From Roseibium sediminis (lineage in GTDB: Bacteria > Pseudomonadota > Alphaproteobacteria > Rhizobiales > Stappiaceae): 64,000 nucleotides of DNA. The translations under genes were made by a program, and so were the position numbers. The notes beneath the pieces were generated by a model that worked only from the letters and a program-made list of their open reading frames with translations, ran no database searches and was not told the origin of the DNA. The stretch covers positions 171,178 to 235,177 of the forward strand of contig NZ_VXDB01000006.1 in the NCBI RefSeq assembly GCF_008711325.1, read 5' to 3'. Below, piece by piece: positions 12,264 to 21,163 of the stretch (the stretch's first letter is position 1; every line of letters begins with the position of its first letter).

Positions 12264-12671
12264 ATGACGACTGATCCGCGAGCCCTATTGGAAGCCTACT
12301 ACACTGCCTTCAATGCCGGAGAGACCGGCAAGATGGTCGGGCTTGTTACCGACGATGTCGTGCATGATGTCAATCAGGGGGAGCGCAGGACTGGCAAGGA
12401 GGATTTCTGGGCCTTCAATCTGCTCATGAGCAAGTCCTACAAGGAACGCCTGAGCGATATCTACCTGATGATTTCGCGCGATGGCACACGCGGCGCTGCC
12501 GAGTTTATCGTACATGGAACCTATCTTGAGACCGCTGAAGGCCTTCCGAAGGCCACTGGCCAGACCTACACGCTTCCTGCCGGTACATTTTTCGAGTTTC
12601 GGGACGGCAAGATTTCCCGCATCACCACCTACTACAATTTGAATGACTGGATTGCGCAGGTCTCTGCCTAG
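12264..12671 (+). CDS. NTF2/SnoaL-like fold protein (ketosteroid-isomerase type)
   Basis: A 135-residue protein with the SnoaL/NTF2 pattern: an N-terminal helix (LLEAYYTAFNAGE), a DDVVHDVNQG strand, and a C-terminal FFEFRDGKISRITTYYNLNDW hairpin. Many family members are small-molecule isomerases or binding proteins; substrate is unknown. GAGGAGGAAAC precedes ATG 12264. A clear paralogue lies about 300 bases downstream. Confidence 0.75.
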   Translation: MTTDPRALLEAYYTAFNAGETGKMVGLVTDDVVHDVNQGERRTGKEDFWAFNLLMSKSYKERLSDIYLMISRDGTRGAAEFIVHGTYLETAEGLPKATGQTYTLPAGTFFEFRDGKISRITTYYNLNDWIAQVSA

Positions 12672-12967
12672 TCAGGCACGGGCCAGATCTGGTTTCCTTA
12701 AAATTTCATGCAAATTAAATGCACTTTTTGGTTGTGCATTCTGAGGGGCGCAGGAGATGATCCTGTTGCCCCTTTTGCATGTGGTTGAAGACGCTCCTGC
12801 TTTTCGGGTTAACGTCTTGTTAATACGAAAAGATTGCTGACAATTGATGCAATCTTCAGGTTGTTGCGGCGATCGGCGTGAACCCTCACGATATTCGGCA
12901 TACGGGTCGCCTGAAACCGGATGCGACCGGAACTCCTGAAAATCTGTCTGCATGTGAGGATGCTTTA

Positions 12968-13399
12968 ATGCCCCAGACGCGAATGCGAGCTCTCGTCAAC
13001 ACGTTCTTCGCGGCCTTCAACGCAGGTGACACTTCGAAGCTGTCCCAGTTGGTCACCGAAGATATTGTCATTGAAGTCAATCAGGACGGACCAAGGTCTG
13101 GTCGCGAGGCTTTTCTGGCGGTCGCCTCTCTTCTGCGCCTGACCTATAACGAGCGCGTATGCAGCCTGAGAGTGCTTGTTGCGGAAGACGGGCAGCGCGC
13201 TGCCGCGGAATACACGGTTTCCAGCCAACTGGGCATGCCGCCTTTCGGAACGGACCGGCAGGTTCTGGATGGGGCTACATATCAACTTCGCGCCGGGAGC
13301 TTCTTTGAGTTCAGGGGCGAGAGGATTTGCCGTATCACGACCTACTACAATCAGCCCGATCGCGTTTTGGAAGAGACTGACGTGCGCTCGGCTGCGTAA
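12968..13399 (+). CDS. NTF2/SnoaL-like fold protein, paralogue of the gene at 12264
   Basis: A 143-residue SnoaL/NTF2-type protein. It shares the shape of its neighbour: FFAAFNAGDTSKLSQLVTED, VNQDGPRSGREAF against VNQGERRTGKEDF, and SFFEFRGERICRITTYYNQPD against TFFEFRDGKISRITTYYN. A local duplication is likely. ATG 12968 is chosen because TGAGGA ends 7 bases ahead of it; longer starts add a poorly conserved N-terminus. The 296-base gap before it holds no gene. Function unknown. Confidence 0.75.
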   Translation: MPQTRMRALVNTFFAAFNAGDTSKLSQLVTEDIVIEVNQDGPRSGREAFLAVASLLRLTYNERVCSLRVLVAEDGQRAAAEYTVSSQLGMPPFGTDRQVLDGATYQLRAGSFFEFRGERICRITTYYNQPDRVLEETDVRSAA

Positions 13400-13590
13400 G
13401 ACTGCGTAGGTCTCTGATATGGCAGTGAACAGGCCTTGCCATCTACGCAGCGCCAAAGCATGTTTGCGCACCTGAATAGGGGGAGCCGCCAGCACCTATC
13501 ATCATGTGCGGCAGCATGCCCAATCTGCTTTGATCCGCCAAACAGACAGATGGCCCCATAGGCCGGTTTGGCGCCGGTGAGGTCGGAAAT

Positions 13591-14688
13591 ATGAGTGTTA
13601 TTGTCGTTGGAGCCGGTGTATCCGGCTTCTCCACTGCATGGGCCCTGACGAAGCGTGGTGTGAGTGTCACACTTCTGGAACAAGGGCCAATTCCAAATCC
13701 GCTTTCAGCATCCGGCGATCAGCACCGGATCATTCGCCGGGCCTATGGCGGGCAGGGCGGATATCAGCGCCGGATTGGCGATGCCTATGCTGCCTGGGAT
13801 GAAATATGGGCGGATCTCGGCCAAAAGCACCTCGTCGATACCGGCTTCCTCCTTCTCTCCCAGATCCCGGGGGATGAGGGAGAGACGTATCTGACCGGTC
13901 TCAAGGAAGGTGGATATCCGGTTGACGAAATGACGCCTGCCGAAACCGCTGCCCGCTTCCCATTTGTTGACCCGGCCACGATCCGCTATGGCGCATTCAG
14001 TGCCGAGGGCGGCGTTCTTCTTTGCCAGAAGATTGCAGGCGGTATTCGTGACTGGCTGGTGAACGCGGGTGCACATGTTCGCGAGAATGCGAAAGTGACC
14101 TCAATTGATGCTGCAGGCGGATCGGTCACTCTGGAAAGCGGCGAAACCCTGAGTGCTGATCATGTTGTTGTGGCCGCGGGTGCCTGGGCGCCGGATCTTC
14201 TGCCGGGCCTCACTCGGGAACTCACCACCTACCGGACAGCTGTGGTTTATCTGGAGCCGCCTGCGGATTTGAAATCCGCGTGGGAAAACGGCCCCACCAT
14301 ATTGGATGTTGGCGGAACGGTGGATGGCTATGTGCTGCCGCCGGTTCCCGGAACCGGGCTGAAATTCGGTGCGGGGGTCCACAAGTACAAGAGCGGACCA
14401 AATGACGGGCGCGTGGCCAAAGATGGCGAAGGCGAGGTGATCCGAAATCTCTTCTCGCCACCTTTTGCCCGCATCGAGGAGTACAAGGTCACCGATGTAG
14501 TGACCTGTGCCTACACCTTCACCAGCGACGAGCATTTCTTCATGAAAACCGAGGACCGTTTGTCCGTGGTTTCTGCCTGTTCCGGGCATGGTTACAAGTT
14601 CGGCGCAGTCGTTGGGCAAAAAGTCGCCGAAGGGGTTATCTCCGGCGACTTTGATACAGCGCGTGTCTGGCTGGAAGCCCGGGACTGA
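13591..14688 (+). CDS. FAD-dependent oxidoreductase, monomeric sarcosine oxidase-like (DAO family)
   Basis: A 365-residue flavoenzyme with the Rossmann start VIVVGAGVSGFSTAWAL, then GDQHRIIRRAYG, the sarcosine-oxidase equivalent of GDTRIIRHAY. C306 in TCAYTFTSDEHF lines up with the Cys that binds FAD covalently in monomeric sarcosine oxidase, followed by CSGHGYKF. This suggests oxidation of an N-methyl or secondary amine with covalently held FAD; the actual substrate is unknown. A GGAA-type ribosome site precedes ATG. Confidence 0.85.
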   Translation: MSVIVVGAGVSGFSTAWALTKRGVSVTLLEQGPIPNPLSASGDQHRIIRRAYGGQGGYQRRIGDAYAAWDEIWADLGQKHLVDTGFLLLSQIPGDEGETYLTGLKEGGYPVDEMTPAETAARFPFVDPATIRYGAFSAEGGVLLCQKIAGGIRDWLVNAGAHVRENAKVTSIDAAGGSVTLESGETLSADHVVVAAGAWAPDLLPGLTRELTTYRTAVVYLEPPADLKSAWENGPTILDVGGTVDGYVLPPVPGTGLKFGAGVHKYKSGPNDGRVAKDGEGEVIRNLFSPPFARIEEYKVTDVVTCAYTFTSDEHFFMKTEDRLSVVSACSGHGYKFGAVVGQKVAEGVISGDFDTARVWLEARD

Positions 14689-14710
14689 TCCCGGACCATA
14701 ATAAACCTGC

Positions 14711-15217
14711 TCAGGCGGATGCCTTGCTGCTCAGCATCCGCTTGAGGACGTTGTCCTTCTGCACGAAGTGGTGCCAAAGCGCTCCGGTAACGTGCAGGGC
14801 AACGAGCACGACGATGACCTTCTCTATCAGGTGATGTGGACCTCCCGCTTCCTTCACGCCAAAGAACCACATCGCAATGCCGCTCATAGGGGTGATGAAG
14901 AGAACGGCATACAGCAGGACGTGAACGGCCTTTGCCGCAAGATCCTGCAGTTTTGGGGCAGGAACCGGGGCAGGAGCACCCTGAATGAGCCTGAGGGCGA
15001 TGCGCAGGACAGCAAGCGCAAGTACAGTGATGCCAAGCCAGATATGAGCGTTCCCTAGGATAGTGTCGAGCGTACCGGGACTCTGGCCGTCACGCAGTGC
15101 GTCGCCATACTCCTCGATGCCATCGGCAAAGGTGATCTGGAAAAGAATGATAACAGCGACTGCCCAATGAAGGACTATCTGTGCTTTGCTGTAGGTTTCC
15201 GGAGTTTGGCGTCCCAT
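14711..15217 (-). CDS. Cytochrome b561 family protein
   Basis: A 168-residue membrane protein with four predicted helices. His residues placed for two b-type hemes are visible: H in IVLHWAVAV (helix 1), H in GNAHIWLGI (helix 2), and H in VALHVTGALWHHFVQKD (helix 4), the bacterial b561 signature. Such proteins move electrons from the quinol pool or oxidise superoxide. ATG 15217 is chosen because GAAGG lies ahead of it; the longer upstream reading is not family-like. Confidence 0.85.
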   Translation of the reverse strand: MGRQTPETYSKAQIVLHWAVAVIILFQITFADGIEEYGDALRDGQSPGTLDTILGNAHIWLGITVLALAVLRIALRLIQGAPAPVPAPKLQDLAAKAVHVLLYAVLFITPMSGIAMWFFGVKEAGGPHHLIEKVIVVLVALHVTGALWHHFVQKDNVLKRMLSSKASA

Positions 15218-15371
15218 GAGTAACCTTCGAAATATTGGTGCCGTAGAAGTATGCTCCCGCGCAATGGAGGGCAGGTCTGTGGCCTCGAAGGTACATCCGG
15301 ATCGTGACAAATGCCCATATACAAATTTGTAAGAAAATGTACAGGAAGCCGCGAGCTTCCTGTACGTATCA

Positions 15372-16244
15372 TCAGGCGCGCGAGCGGCCTTCTTCCACTG
15401 CATCCAGAATGAACCTCGGCAGCGCAAAGGCAGCCGCGTGGACATCCGACGTATAATAGCGGGTCTGGAAGTCCGCCTTTTCGAAGCGTTCTTTCAACAC
15501 GTCGACAGGCACTTTGCGCAAGTCGGCATTGTCTGATGCCCAGCCAAGGGCCATGTGTCCGCCGAAATAGGTCGGGATGGCCGCGACATAAGCCGCGCTG
15601 TCCTTGTAGATGCGGGAGAACCGCTCCAGGCTTGTCACCAGTTCCCCGCGTTGCAGGAACGGCACGCCATTTTGCGTTACCAGAACCCCTCCCGGTGTCA
15701 GGCAGCGGTGAACATTGCGGTAGAACTCCTCGGAGAACAGCACAGCCCCCGGCCCGTGCGGGTCGGTGCTGTCGACGATGACGACATCGAACCGGCGGTC
15801 GGTTTCCGCCATGAACTTCATGCCGTCTGCAATGATCAGCTCAAACCGATTGTCCTCCAGAACCCCGGCGTTGAAATCGGCAAAGTGTTCCTTGGAAAAT
15901 TCGACGACCGAGCCGTCAATTTCGACCTGAGCCAGCGTTTCAACTGTCTTGTGTTTCAGGACTTCTTCGGCAAGACCGCAGTCTCCGCCGCCGACAATTA
16001 GCACGTTGCGAGCCGCTCCATGAGCGAACAGCGGTACATGCGACATCATCTCGTGGTAGATGAATTCGTCGGCAGTCGTCACTTGCGTCACGCCGTCCAG
16101 CATCAGGACCTTTCCGAAAACCGGATTAGTAAAGAGCACCAGATCCTGGTGCTCCGTCTTTTCCTGATAGAGAATCTGGTCGCAGCGATAGCTGACCTGA
16201 ACTCCGGGATAGAGAACTTCGTTGAAGGTTAGCCCATCATTCAT
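15372..16244 (-). CDS. speE: Spermidine synthase
   Basis: It transfers an aminopropyl group from decarboxylated SAM to a diamine, normally putrescine to spermidine. The 290-residue protein shows the fold of the family: IVGGGDCGLAEEVLKH (SAM site), VDSTDPHGPGAVLFSEEFY with the catalytic Asp, and YVAAIPTYFGGHMALGWAS. Its start overlaps the stop of speD by 4 bases, so the two are translationally coupled. The start is the ATG at 16244; a longer reading has no family match. Confidence 0.92.
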   Translation of the reverse strand: MNDGLTFNEVLYPGVQVSYRCDQILYQEKTEHQDLVLFTNPVFGKVLMLDGVTQVTTADEFIYHEMMSHVPLFAHGAARNVLIVGGGDCGLAEEVLKHKTVETLAQVEIDGSVVEFSKEHFADFNAGVLEDNRFELIIADGMKFMAETDRRFDVVIVDSTDPHGPGAVLFSEEFYRNVHRCLTPGGVLVTQNGVPFLQRGELVTSLERFSRIYKDSAAYVAAIPTYFGGHMALGWASDNADLRKVPVDVLKERFEKADFQTRYYTSDVHAAAFALPRFILDAVEEGRSRA

Positions 16245-16759
16245 TCGACTTCTCGACCACGCAGCAGTTCGGAGACTTCGGATCGGCCCGGCTTGAACGC
16301 TTCGTTCAGAACGTCGACGCATTTTTCAGGCTTGGCATCGCCGCACATGAAGACATCGAATGCAGCATAGCCAACTTCCGGCCACGTATGGACCGAGATA
16401 TGGCTTTCTGCCAGAACGGCAACACCACTGACGCCGGTCGGTTCGAACGGGTGCAGATGGATGTGCAAAAGCGTGGCGCCTGCCTCGTCGATGCAGCGCC
16501 GCAGGGTCTGTTCCATGAACAAGAGATCATCCAGACGCTCGGCGTCATAAAGATCAATGATCAGGTGCGCACCAGCGCAGCGAACCCCTTCACGTTCAAT
16601 GAAGTGGTCCAGTCGGTCGTCAGCATGAGGTGCCTTCGACGCGGCGGATGTATGGTCTTCCTTCTGGGTGGTGCTTCTTGGCTCGGCAACACGAATGGTG
16701 TCTTCTTCAACACGAGCCTCCAAGTCCATCCCCAGTTGGAAGAGGGCGGTTTTTGGCAT
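16241..16759 (-). CDS. speD: S-adenosylmethionine decarboxylase proenzyme
   Basis: A 172-residue class 1 pyruvoyl enzyme that makes decarboxylated SAM, the aminopropyl donor for SpeE. The self-cleavage site is E118-S119 in AESHISVHTWPE; Ser becomes the pyruvoyl group. His and Cys (FMCGD) of the active site follow. Residues 10-50 are a hydrophilic extension not seen in the usual ~125-residue bacterial forms. GGGAGAG precedes ATG 16759. It is the first gene of the speDE pair and is divergent from the GNAT gene. Confidence 0.92.
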   Translation of the reverse strand: MPKTALFQLGMDLEARVEEDTIRVAEPRSTTQKEDHTSAASKAPHADDRLDHFIEREGVRCAGAHLIIDLYDAERLDDLLFMEQTLRRCIDEAGATLLHIHLHPFEPTGVSGVAVLAESHISVHTWPEVGYAAFDVFMCGDAKPEKCVDVLNEAFKPGRSEVSELLRGREVE

Positions 16760-16896
16760 TACGCTCTCCCCAACCAGCAGATGAAACCCGGACAAATTCC
16801 GGAGCGCCTGCTATACCTACAAATTGCTAGATTCACAACAGGCGCGAGAAATAGTTTAAGTTAGCCAACAAATTAAATTCGGTATGGGAGTTTTTT

Positions 16897-17484
16897 GTGA
16901 GCGTAAAAATAAAGGTTTTAACGGGTTCCGAATTGGTGGAAAACCTGCCGAAACTGGCGCGCTTGCGGATTTCAGTGTTCAGGGACTGGCCCTACCTTTA
17001 CGAAGGGTCCCTTGATTATGAAGAAAAGTATTTGGCACGTTATGCAAAAACAGAAGGCGCAGTAATAATCGGTGCATTTGACGGTGCAGAACTAGTTGGC
17101 GCTGCGACCGGAGAGCCTCTCGACAAGGAAGTGATCCAGTTTCGCAAGCCTTTCGAGGACCGCGGCTTTTCACCGACAGACATCTTCTATCTGGCGGAAT
17201 CCGTTTTGGAACCGGAATTTCGTGGTCAGGGCGTTGGTCACCAGTTTTTTGAAGAGCGGGAAGCCCATGCCCGGCGTCTGGGATATTCGCTCGCAGCGTT
17301 TTGCGCCGTTATTCGCCCGGCGGACCATCCTGCTCGCCCGGTTGATTATCGCTCGCTCGATCCCTTCTGGAGCAAGCGCGGTTACCGGTCGATTGATGGC
17401 CTGATCGTTCATTTCCCCTGGCAGGATCTGGGGTCGGACGAGGAAACCGAGAAACCGATGCAGGTCTGGATGCGTTCGCTTTAG
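16897..17484 (+). CDS. GNAT family N-acetyltransferase
   Basis: A 195-residue protein with the acetyl-CoA site pattern: AESVLEPEFRGQGVGHQFFEERE contains the RGQGVG loop, and GYSLAAFCAVIRP follows. The acceptor substrate is unknown. GTG 16897 is the likely start, with GGGAG 7 bases ahead. It shares an A/T-rich intergenic region of 137 bases with divergent speD. Confidence 0.8.
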   Translation: MSVKIKVLTGSELVENLPKLARLRISVFRDWPYLYEGSLDYEEKYLARYAKTEGAVIIGAFDGAELVGAATGEPLDKEVIQFRKPFEDRGFSPTDIFYLAESVLEPEFRGQGVGHQFFEEREAHARRLGYSLAAFCAVIRPADHPARPVDYRSLDPFWSKRGYRSIDGLIVHFPWQDLGSDEETEKPMQVWMRSL

Positions 17485-17548
17485 ACCATGCCACATGCGT
17501 CCGGAGGCATGATGCACCCGGACGCAGGACGTTCACGGCTCGTCGCGG

Positions 17549-18331
17549 TTATTCGGAAACGAGTTCCCAGCGGATGTTGACCGAAGCCTCGATGGTGTTT
17601 TCGCCCACTTCCACGGGGACCGCATCGGCTGCCATGCGGGCTTCCATCATCATCATGCCGCGTGGCTGGGGACGGTAGCCGCCGTTTTCGGAGATATCGA
17701 GAACGTTGCCCAGCTTCGCTCCAGCGGCTTCGGCCAGAAGCTCTGCACGGGCTCTGGCGTCGGCAACAGCCTTCTTGCGCGCTTCGTTCAATTTTTCTTC
17801 CGGGTCGCTGATCTGGAAGGAAATGCCACCAATCTGGTTGGCACCGCTCTCAACGACCGTGTTGAGGAGTTCCCCGAGCTTTGCAAGGTCGCGCACATTG
17901 ATCGTGACACCGTTGCGCACGTCATAGCCGATGATCTTGGGGGCCTTGTTCTGACCCTGCTTGGAGTTGTCATAACGCGGGTAGATCGAAAATCCGGAGG
18001 TCTGGATGTCCTTGGCCTCGATCCCGGCAGACTTGATCTCGTCGATGACGGCTTTCATCGCCTTGGAATTGGCGGCAAGGGCCTCGGGCGCTGTCGAGCC
18101 GGGGGAGACGACTTGCGTGGTGATCACGGCCATGTCCGGTGCGACGCTGACCTGCGCCTGCCCCGTGATGGTGATGCTGGGAATAAAGTCGTCGCCGGCG
18201 CGGGCGAGAGACGGCGAGAGGGCCGCAAGGGTAAGTCCGACTGCAGTGACAAACGGGAGGGCCCGGCGCTTCAAGCCTGCAACTGGATTTGGGGAAACGG
18301 ATTGGTACTTTGCAATGGTCATAGATTTCAC
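17549..18331 (-). CDS. SIMPL domain (DUF541) periplasmic protein
   Basis: A 260-residue exported protein. An N-terminal signal segment ends near ARAGDD, followed by the SIMPL/DUF541 domain: ITITGQAQVSVAPDMAVITTQV, then AKDIQTSGFSIYPRYD and DARARAELLAEAAGAKLG. E. coli YggE is a member linked to oxidative stress. Start ATG 18331 or, nine bases later, ATG 18322; the hydrophobic core is unaffected. Neighbouring AI-2E gene runs the same way with a 76-base gap. Confidence 0.85.
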   Translation of the reverse strand: MKSMTIAKYQSVSPNPVAGLKRRALPFVTAVGLTLAALSPSLARAGDDFIPSITITGQAQVSVAPDMAVITTQVVSPGSTAPEALAANSKAMKAVIDEIKSAGIEAKDIQTSGFSIYPRYDNSKQGQNKAPKIIGYDVRNGVTINVRDLAKLGELLNTVVESGANQIGGISFQISDPEEKLNEARKKAVADARARAELLAEAAGAKLGNVLDISENGGYRPQPRGMMMMEARMAADAVPVEVGENTIEASVNIRWELVSE

Positions 18332-18407
18332 CTGAATTGTGAACCGGAGCGGTTCATGATGACTGGCAAGGTCTACCCTGAATACGGCAAGGCAATGACA
18401 GGCCGGT

Positions 18408-19496
18408 TCAGGCGCCGTTCATGTCCTTGACAGCTGTGGAAGATGTTGAATCATCAACGATATTCCCGTCTGCAGACAAAAGGACTGCAATTGGCCGCGA
18501 GGCGGGGAAACGAGCGCAGATGATCATTGTGACCACAGTAAGGGGCACGCAAAGCACCATTCCCACGACGCCCCAGATCGCGCCCCAAAGCGCCAGCGAC
18601 AACATGATGACGATGCCCGAGATGTTGAGGCTGGAGCCCATCAATCTGGGTTCAATCAGGTTGCCGATGGAAAACTGGATGATGCCCAGTCCGACGGAAA
18701 TCACGAAAAACGGTGTCAGCGTATCAAAATAGACAAGCGCAAGCAGGCTGGGGAAGATCACGCCGATCATCGAGCCGATTGTCGGAATGTAGTTCAACAC
18801 GAAGGCAATGAACCCGAATAGCGCTGCATAGGGCAGTCCCATGACGATCAGGACCGCGCTGGTCAGTGCGCCTGTCGCGATGCTGACAGCGGTCTTGATG
18901 CCGAAATAGTGGCGAATGCGGTTGTTGATTTCCGCGCGAACCCGGAAGGCCGCTTCAGCCTTCTCGCTGTTTGAAAACAGCCGCGCAAACTTGGTGTCGA
19001 ATGTGGACTGCTCAAGGATCAGGAACAGCGTGTAGATGAACACAAGTGAGGCGGAACCGGCGATCTGGGTGATGAAGCCTGCACCGGCAGTGACCATCCG
19101 CTGTACGCCTCCCTCTGGCATGAGGTCGCGAAACTCGATCGGGTCGTTCAGTTTCAAAAGGGTTGCGACCTGATTGAAGAGGCTCTCAAGGCGCGCCTGA
19201 TAAATGGTTCCGTCGCGCGCAAGGTCTGCAAGATTGGCAGCGACCATGTCGAAGACCACGGTTCCTGCAGAGAATATCAGGACAAGCGAAAGACCAAGGG
19301 ACAGCCAGCCGGGAAGAACGGGGCGTCCGTCCCTTGAGGGCGCGCGGGCGAGAAAGGCCGACAGGGCGTTGATCAGGTACCAGACGACAAGGGCGATCAC
19401 GAACGGCAGCAGGAGCGAGCGCCCGACGACCAGCAGCCAACCGACCAGGCAAACGAGAATGAGGCTGAGGGTTACCGGCAGAAGGGAGGAGCGCAT
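18408..19496 (-). CDS. AI-2E family transporter (YhhT/PerM type)
   Basis: A 362-residue inner-membrane protein. Two hydrophobic helices lead (LPVTLSLILVCLVGWLLVVGRSLL, FVIALVVWYLINALS), then a long soluble stretch, then a helical block with the family motif LNYIPTIGSMIGVIFP and GNLIEPRLMGSSLNIS. Family members are permease-like with unproved substrates; the AI-2 name is historical. ATG 19496 is chosen because the reading upstream of it lacks family features; AAGG precedes it at 8 bases. Confidence 0.85.
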   Translation of the reverse strand: MRSSLLPVTLSLILVCLVGWLLVVGRSLLLPFVIALVVWYLINALSAFLARAPSRDGRPVLPGWLSLGLSLVLIFSAGTVVFDMVAANLADLARDGTIYQARLESLFNQVATLLKLNDPIEFRDLMPEGGVQRMVTAGAGFITQIAGSASLVFIYTLFLILEQSTFDTKFARLFSNSEKAEAAFRVRAEINNRIRHYFGIKTAVSIATGALTSAVLIVMGLPYAALFGFIAFVLNYIPTIGSMIGVIFPSLLALVYFDTLTPFFVISVGLGIIQFSIGNLIEPRLMGSSLNISGIVIMLSLALWGAIWGVVGMVLCVPLTVVTMIICARFPASRPIAVLLSADGNIVDDSTSSTAVKDMNGA

Positions 19497-19740
19497 GAAA
19501 AAGGCCTTGATCACAAACAGCTGTCCTATCGGTAACCGGTCTTGGCACCGGGTTCCAGTCTCTGGCCGATTACTTGCGCGGAATTCTCCGCGTGGCACAC
19601 CTGAGATGTGGACGAGAAGCACGCAGGATCGGCTGAAGCGTTCTGCGGAACGCAAACCGTCTTGCCCCGCCGTTTTTCCGTCTGTATACGGTGGCTATCG
19701 CAGCCGCCGTTTCATGTTTCGAATCGACGCTGGCTGCCGT

Positions 19741-19817
19741 GGGCCTGTAGCTCAATTGGTTAGAGCCGTCCGCTCATAACGGATTGGTTGGGGGTTCGAG
19801 TCCCTCCGGGCCCACCA
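19741..19817 (+). tRNA. tRNA-Ile(CAT) (lysidine-type; may be labelled tRNA-Met)
   Basis: 77 bases including a genomic CCA. Acceptor GGGCCTG pairs with CGGGCCC; D-arm GCTC/GAGC; anticodon stem GTCCG/CGGAT with loop CTCATAA gives anticodon CAT; T-loop is TTCGAGT. The GGGCCTG acceptor with the CTCATAA loop is typical of the alphaproteobacterial minor Ile tRNA, whose C34 is changed to lysidine. The last 18 bases lie inside the phage attachment core, and the tRNA stays complete. Confidence 0.93.
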
Positions 19818-19823
19818 TTCTTT
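19800..19823 (+). other. attL core, 24-bp direct repeat at tRNA 3' end
   Basis: A 24-base sequence starting GTCCCTCCGGGCCCACCA and running a few bases past the tRNA end is repeated exactly at 63671-63694. This is the expected footprint of site-specific integration into a tRNA gene, with the integrase gene beside it. Confidence 0.92.
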
Positions 19824-19867
19824 TTTTCGAACTTAAATCCCTTCTTAAATTCAATGGCTTGTGGGGC

Positions 19868-19909
19868 AGGGTGTCCCACGTTTAGGGTGCCGGGAACGCC
19901 GTGGGACAC
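19868..19909. repeat. Inverted GTGGGACAC repeats beside attL (putative integrase/Xis arm sites)
   Basis: GTGTCCCACG at 19871-19880 and CGTGGGACAC at 19900-19909 form a perfect 10-bp inverted repeat just after attL and just before the integrase stop. The same GTGGGACA word returns near attR. Binding by Int or Xis is inferred from position. Confidence 0.6.
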
Positions 19910-19910
19910 T

Positions 19911-20990
19911 TTACCAATCCATGTTGCTCAGCGAGTTCATGGCATCCGCGGCCAAACGCCAACGCTCAACGCCCTTTGTGTAGACCTCAGATGTCTTTGC
20001 TTGGGTGTGTCCGTGGATAGACATAATTTGATATTGGCTTGCCCCTTCTTGGGCCAACAAATTGCCGGTGGCCTTCCTAATCCCGTGACTTGATAGGTGG
20101 TGAAGTCCGGCATTGTCGCACCATTTTCTGAATCGGTTTCGCAAACCCTCAGGAGATTGAAAGGGCTTGCCGTACTCAGTCAGCAGGTAGGTAGGGCCTT
20201 GGATTTTCATGGAACGAGTTGCGGTCAAAAGAGGTGGCAACATTGGGATTTCGACATAGGCTGATCCCTTCTTCGTCGGTTGCCAGCCAAGCCCCTTTAT
20301 TCCGTTTCTTTCAAACTCATTGCTTCGTCCAAGAAGAATTGCATCACTGATCCGGCAGGCCGTGAACATGAATAGGGTAAGGCACAGATGCGCCATTGTT
20401 CCCGGTTCATGATGCTCACGGTATTTTTTAAGATCAGCAACGGTCCACGGCTTTGCGCCACCTTTCCCCTTGTTGATCTTTCCGACTCCGATTGCCGGAT
20501 TGACCTGCGCATGGTTCCGCTCAATTGCCCAGGCGTATAATGAGCGAACCGCCTTTATGAAGTTGTCGGCGGAACCCGGCGTGTCGGCCATGTCGTCACG
20601 AATTTGTAACAACTGGTCTTGGGGCATTGCCAAGGAATATTCTTCATAGGGCTTGAGCAATTTGAACTTGGACCGGCGTTGAACAAGTGTGGCTTGTGAA
20701 TAAAGTCCTTTGCCAACCTGATCCTCTAGCCACTCCGTATAGGAGGAAATCAACCAACCAAGTGAACCTTTGATCTTGGTGTCGATCGGCTTTGCCTCCG
20801 GGGGAATTTCAATTCCTCTTCGTGCGGCCTTGTAATGCTCGGAAAAGTCCTTGTGGTCCGGGCCAATGTGAAGCGTGACGCGCCTTGTTGGTTTTCCCTC
20901 GACGCGGACACGAAAGCGGTAGTTCCCCGAAGGGAGCTTTTCTTTGATTAGCCCTGGGTAATTGACTTTCAATTCTTGGTCCCCGGCCAC
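19911..20990 (-). CDS. Tyrosine-type site-specific integrase
   Basis: A 359-residue phage recombinase that joins phage and chromosome at the tRNA site. The catalytic set is visible: R213 (ACRISDA), K240 or K241 (PTKKGSAY), H302 and R305 (SSHGIRKATG), H328 (IHGHTQ) and nucleophile Y337 (SEVYTKG). The N-terminal half holds the arm-binding and SAM-like core-binding domains. It sits immediately inside attL and points toward it. The preceding 64-codon gene overlaps its start by 22 bases. Confidence 0.95.
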   Translation of the reverse strand: MAGDQELKVNYPGLIKEKLPSGNYRFRVRVEGKPTRRVTLHIGPDHKDFSEHYKAARRGIEIPPEAKPIDTKIKGSLGWLISSYTEWLEDQVGKGLYSQATLVQRRSKFKLLKPYEEYSLAMPQDQLLQIRDDMADTPGSADNFIKAVRSLYAWAIERNHAQVNPAIGVGKINKGKGGAKPWTVADLKKYREHHEPGTMAHLCLTLFMFTACRISDAILLGRSNEFERNGIKGLGWQPTKKGSAYVEIPMLPPLLTATRSMKIQGPTYLLTEYGKPFQSPEGLRNRFRKWCDNAGLHHLSSHGIRKATGNLLAQEGASQYQIMSIHGHTQAKTSEVYTKGVERWRLAADAMNSLSNMDW

Positions 20991-21163
20991 TGTTTGGGGC
21001 CTAATCCTGTGTTTGTTTCCGGTCCACTGTCAATTCTGGTGAATACCAAGCGCACTTCGCTCGGGCTCATGATGCATTCGCGCACGGTCAGGCCTTCGCC
21101 TTTGGCGGCCTTTATGGCGCGGCGCATATCCGCTTCGGTAACTGCTGCGCGTTTTGCCATCAA
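20969..21163 (-). CDS. Small phage protein upstream of integrase
   Basis: A 64-residue basic protein opening AKRAAVTEADMRRAIKAAKGEGLTVREC. Similar small proteins precede integrase genes in many alphaproteobacterial prophages (recognised from memory); an excisionase or integrase-helper role is possible but not shown. Start ATG 21163 overlaps the stop of the next upstream gene, and its 3' end overlaps the integrase start, so the genes form one leftward transcript. Confidence 0.65.
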   Translation of the reverse strand: MMAKRAAVTEADMRRAIKAAKGEGLTVRECIMSPSEVRLVFTRIDSGPETNTGLGPKQWPGTKN

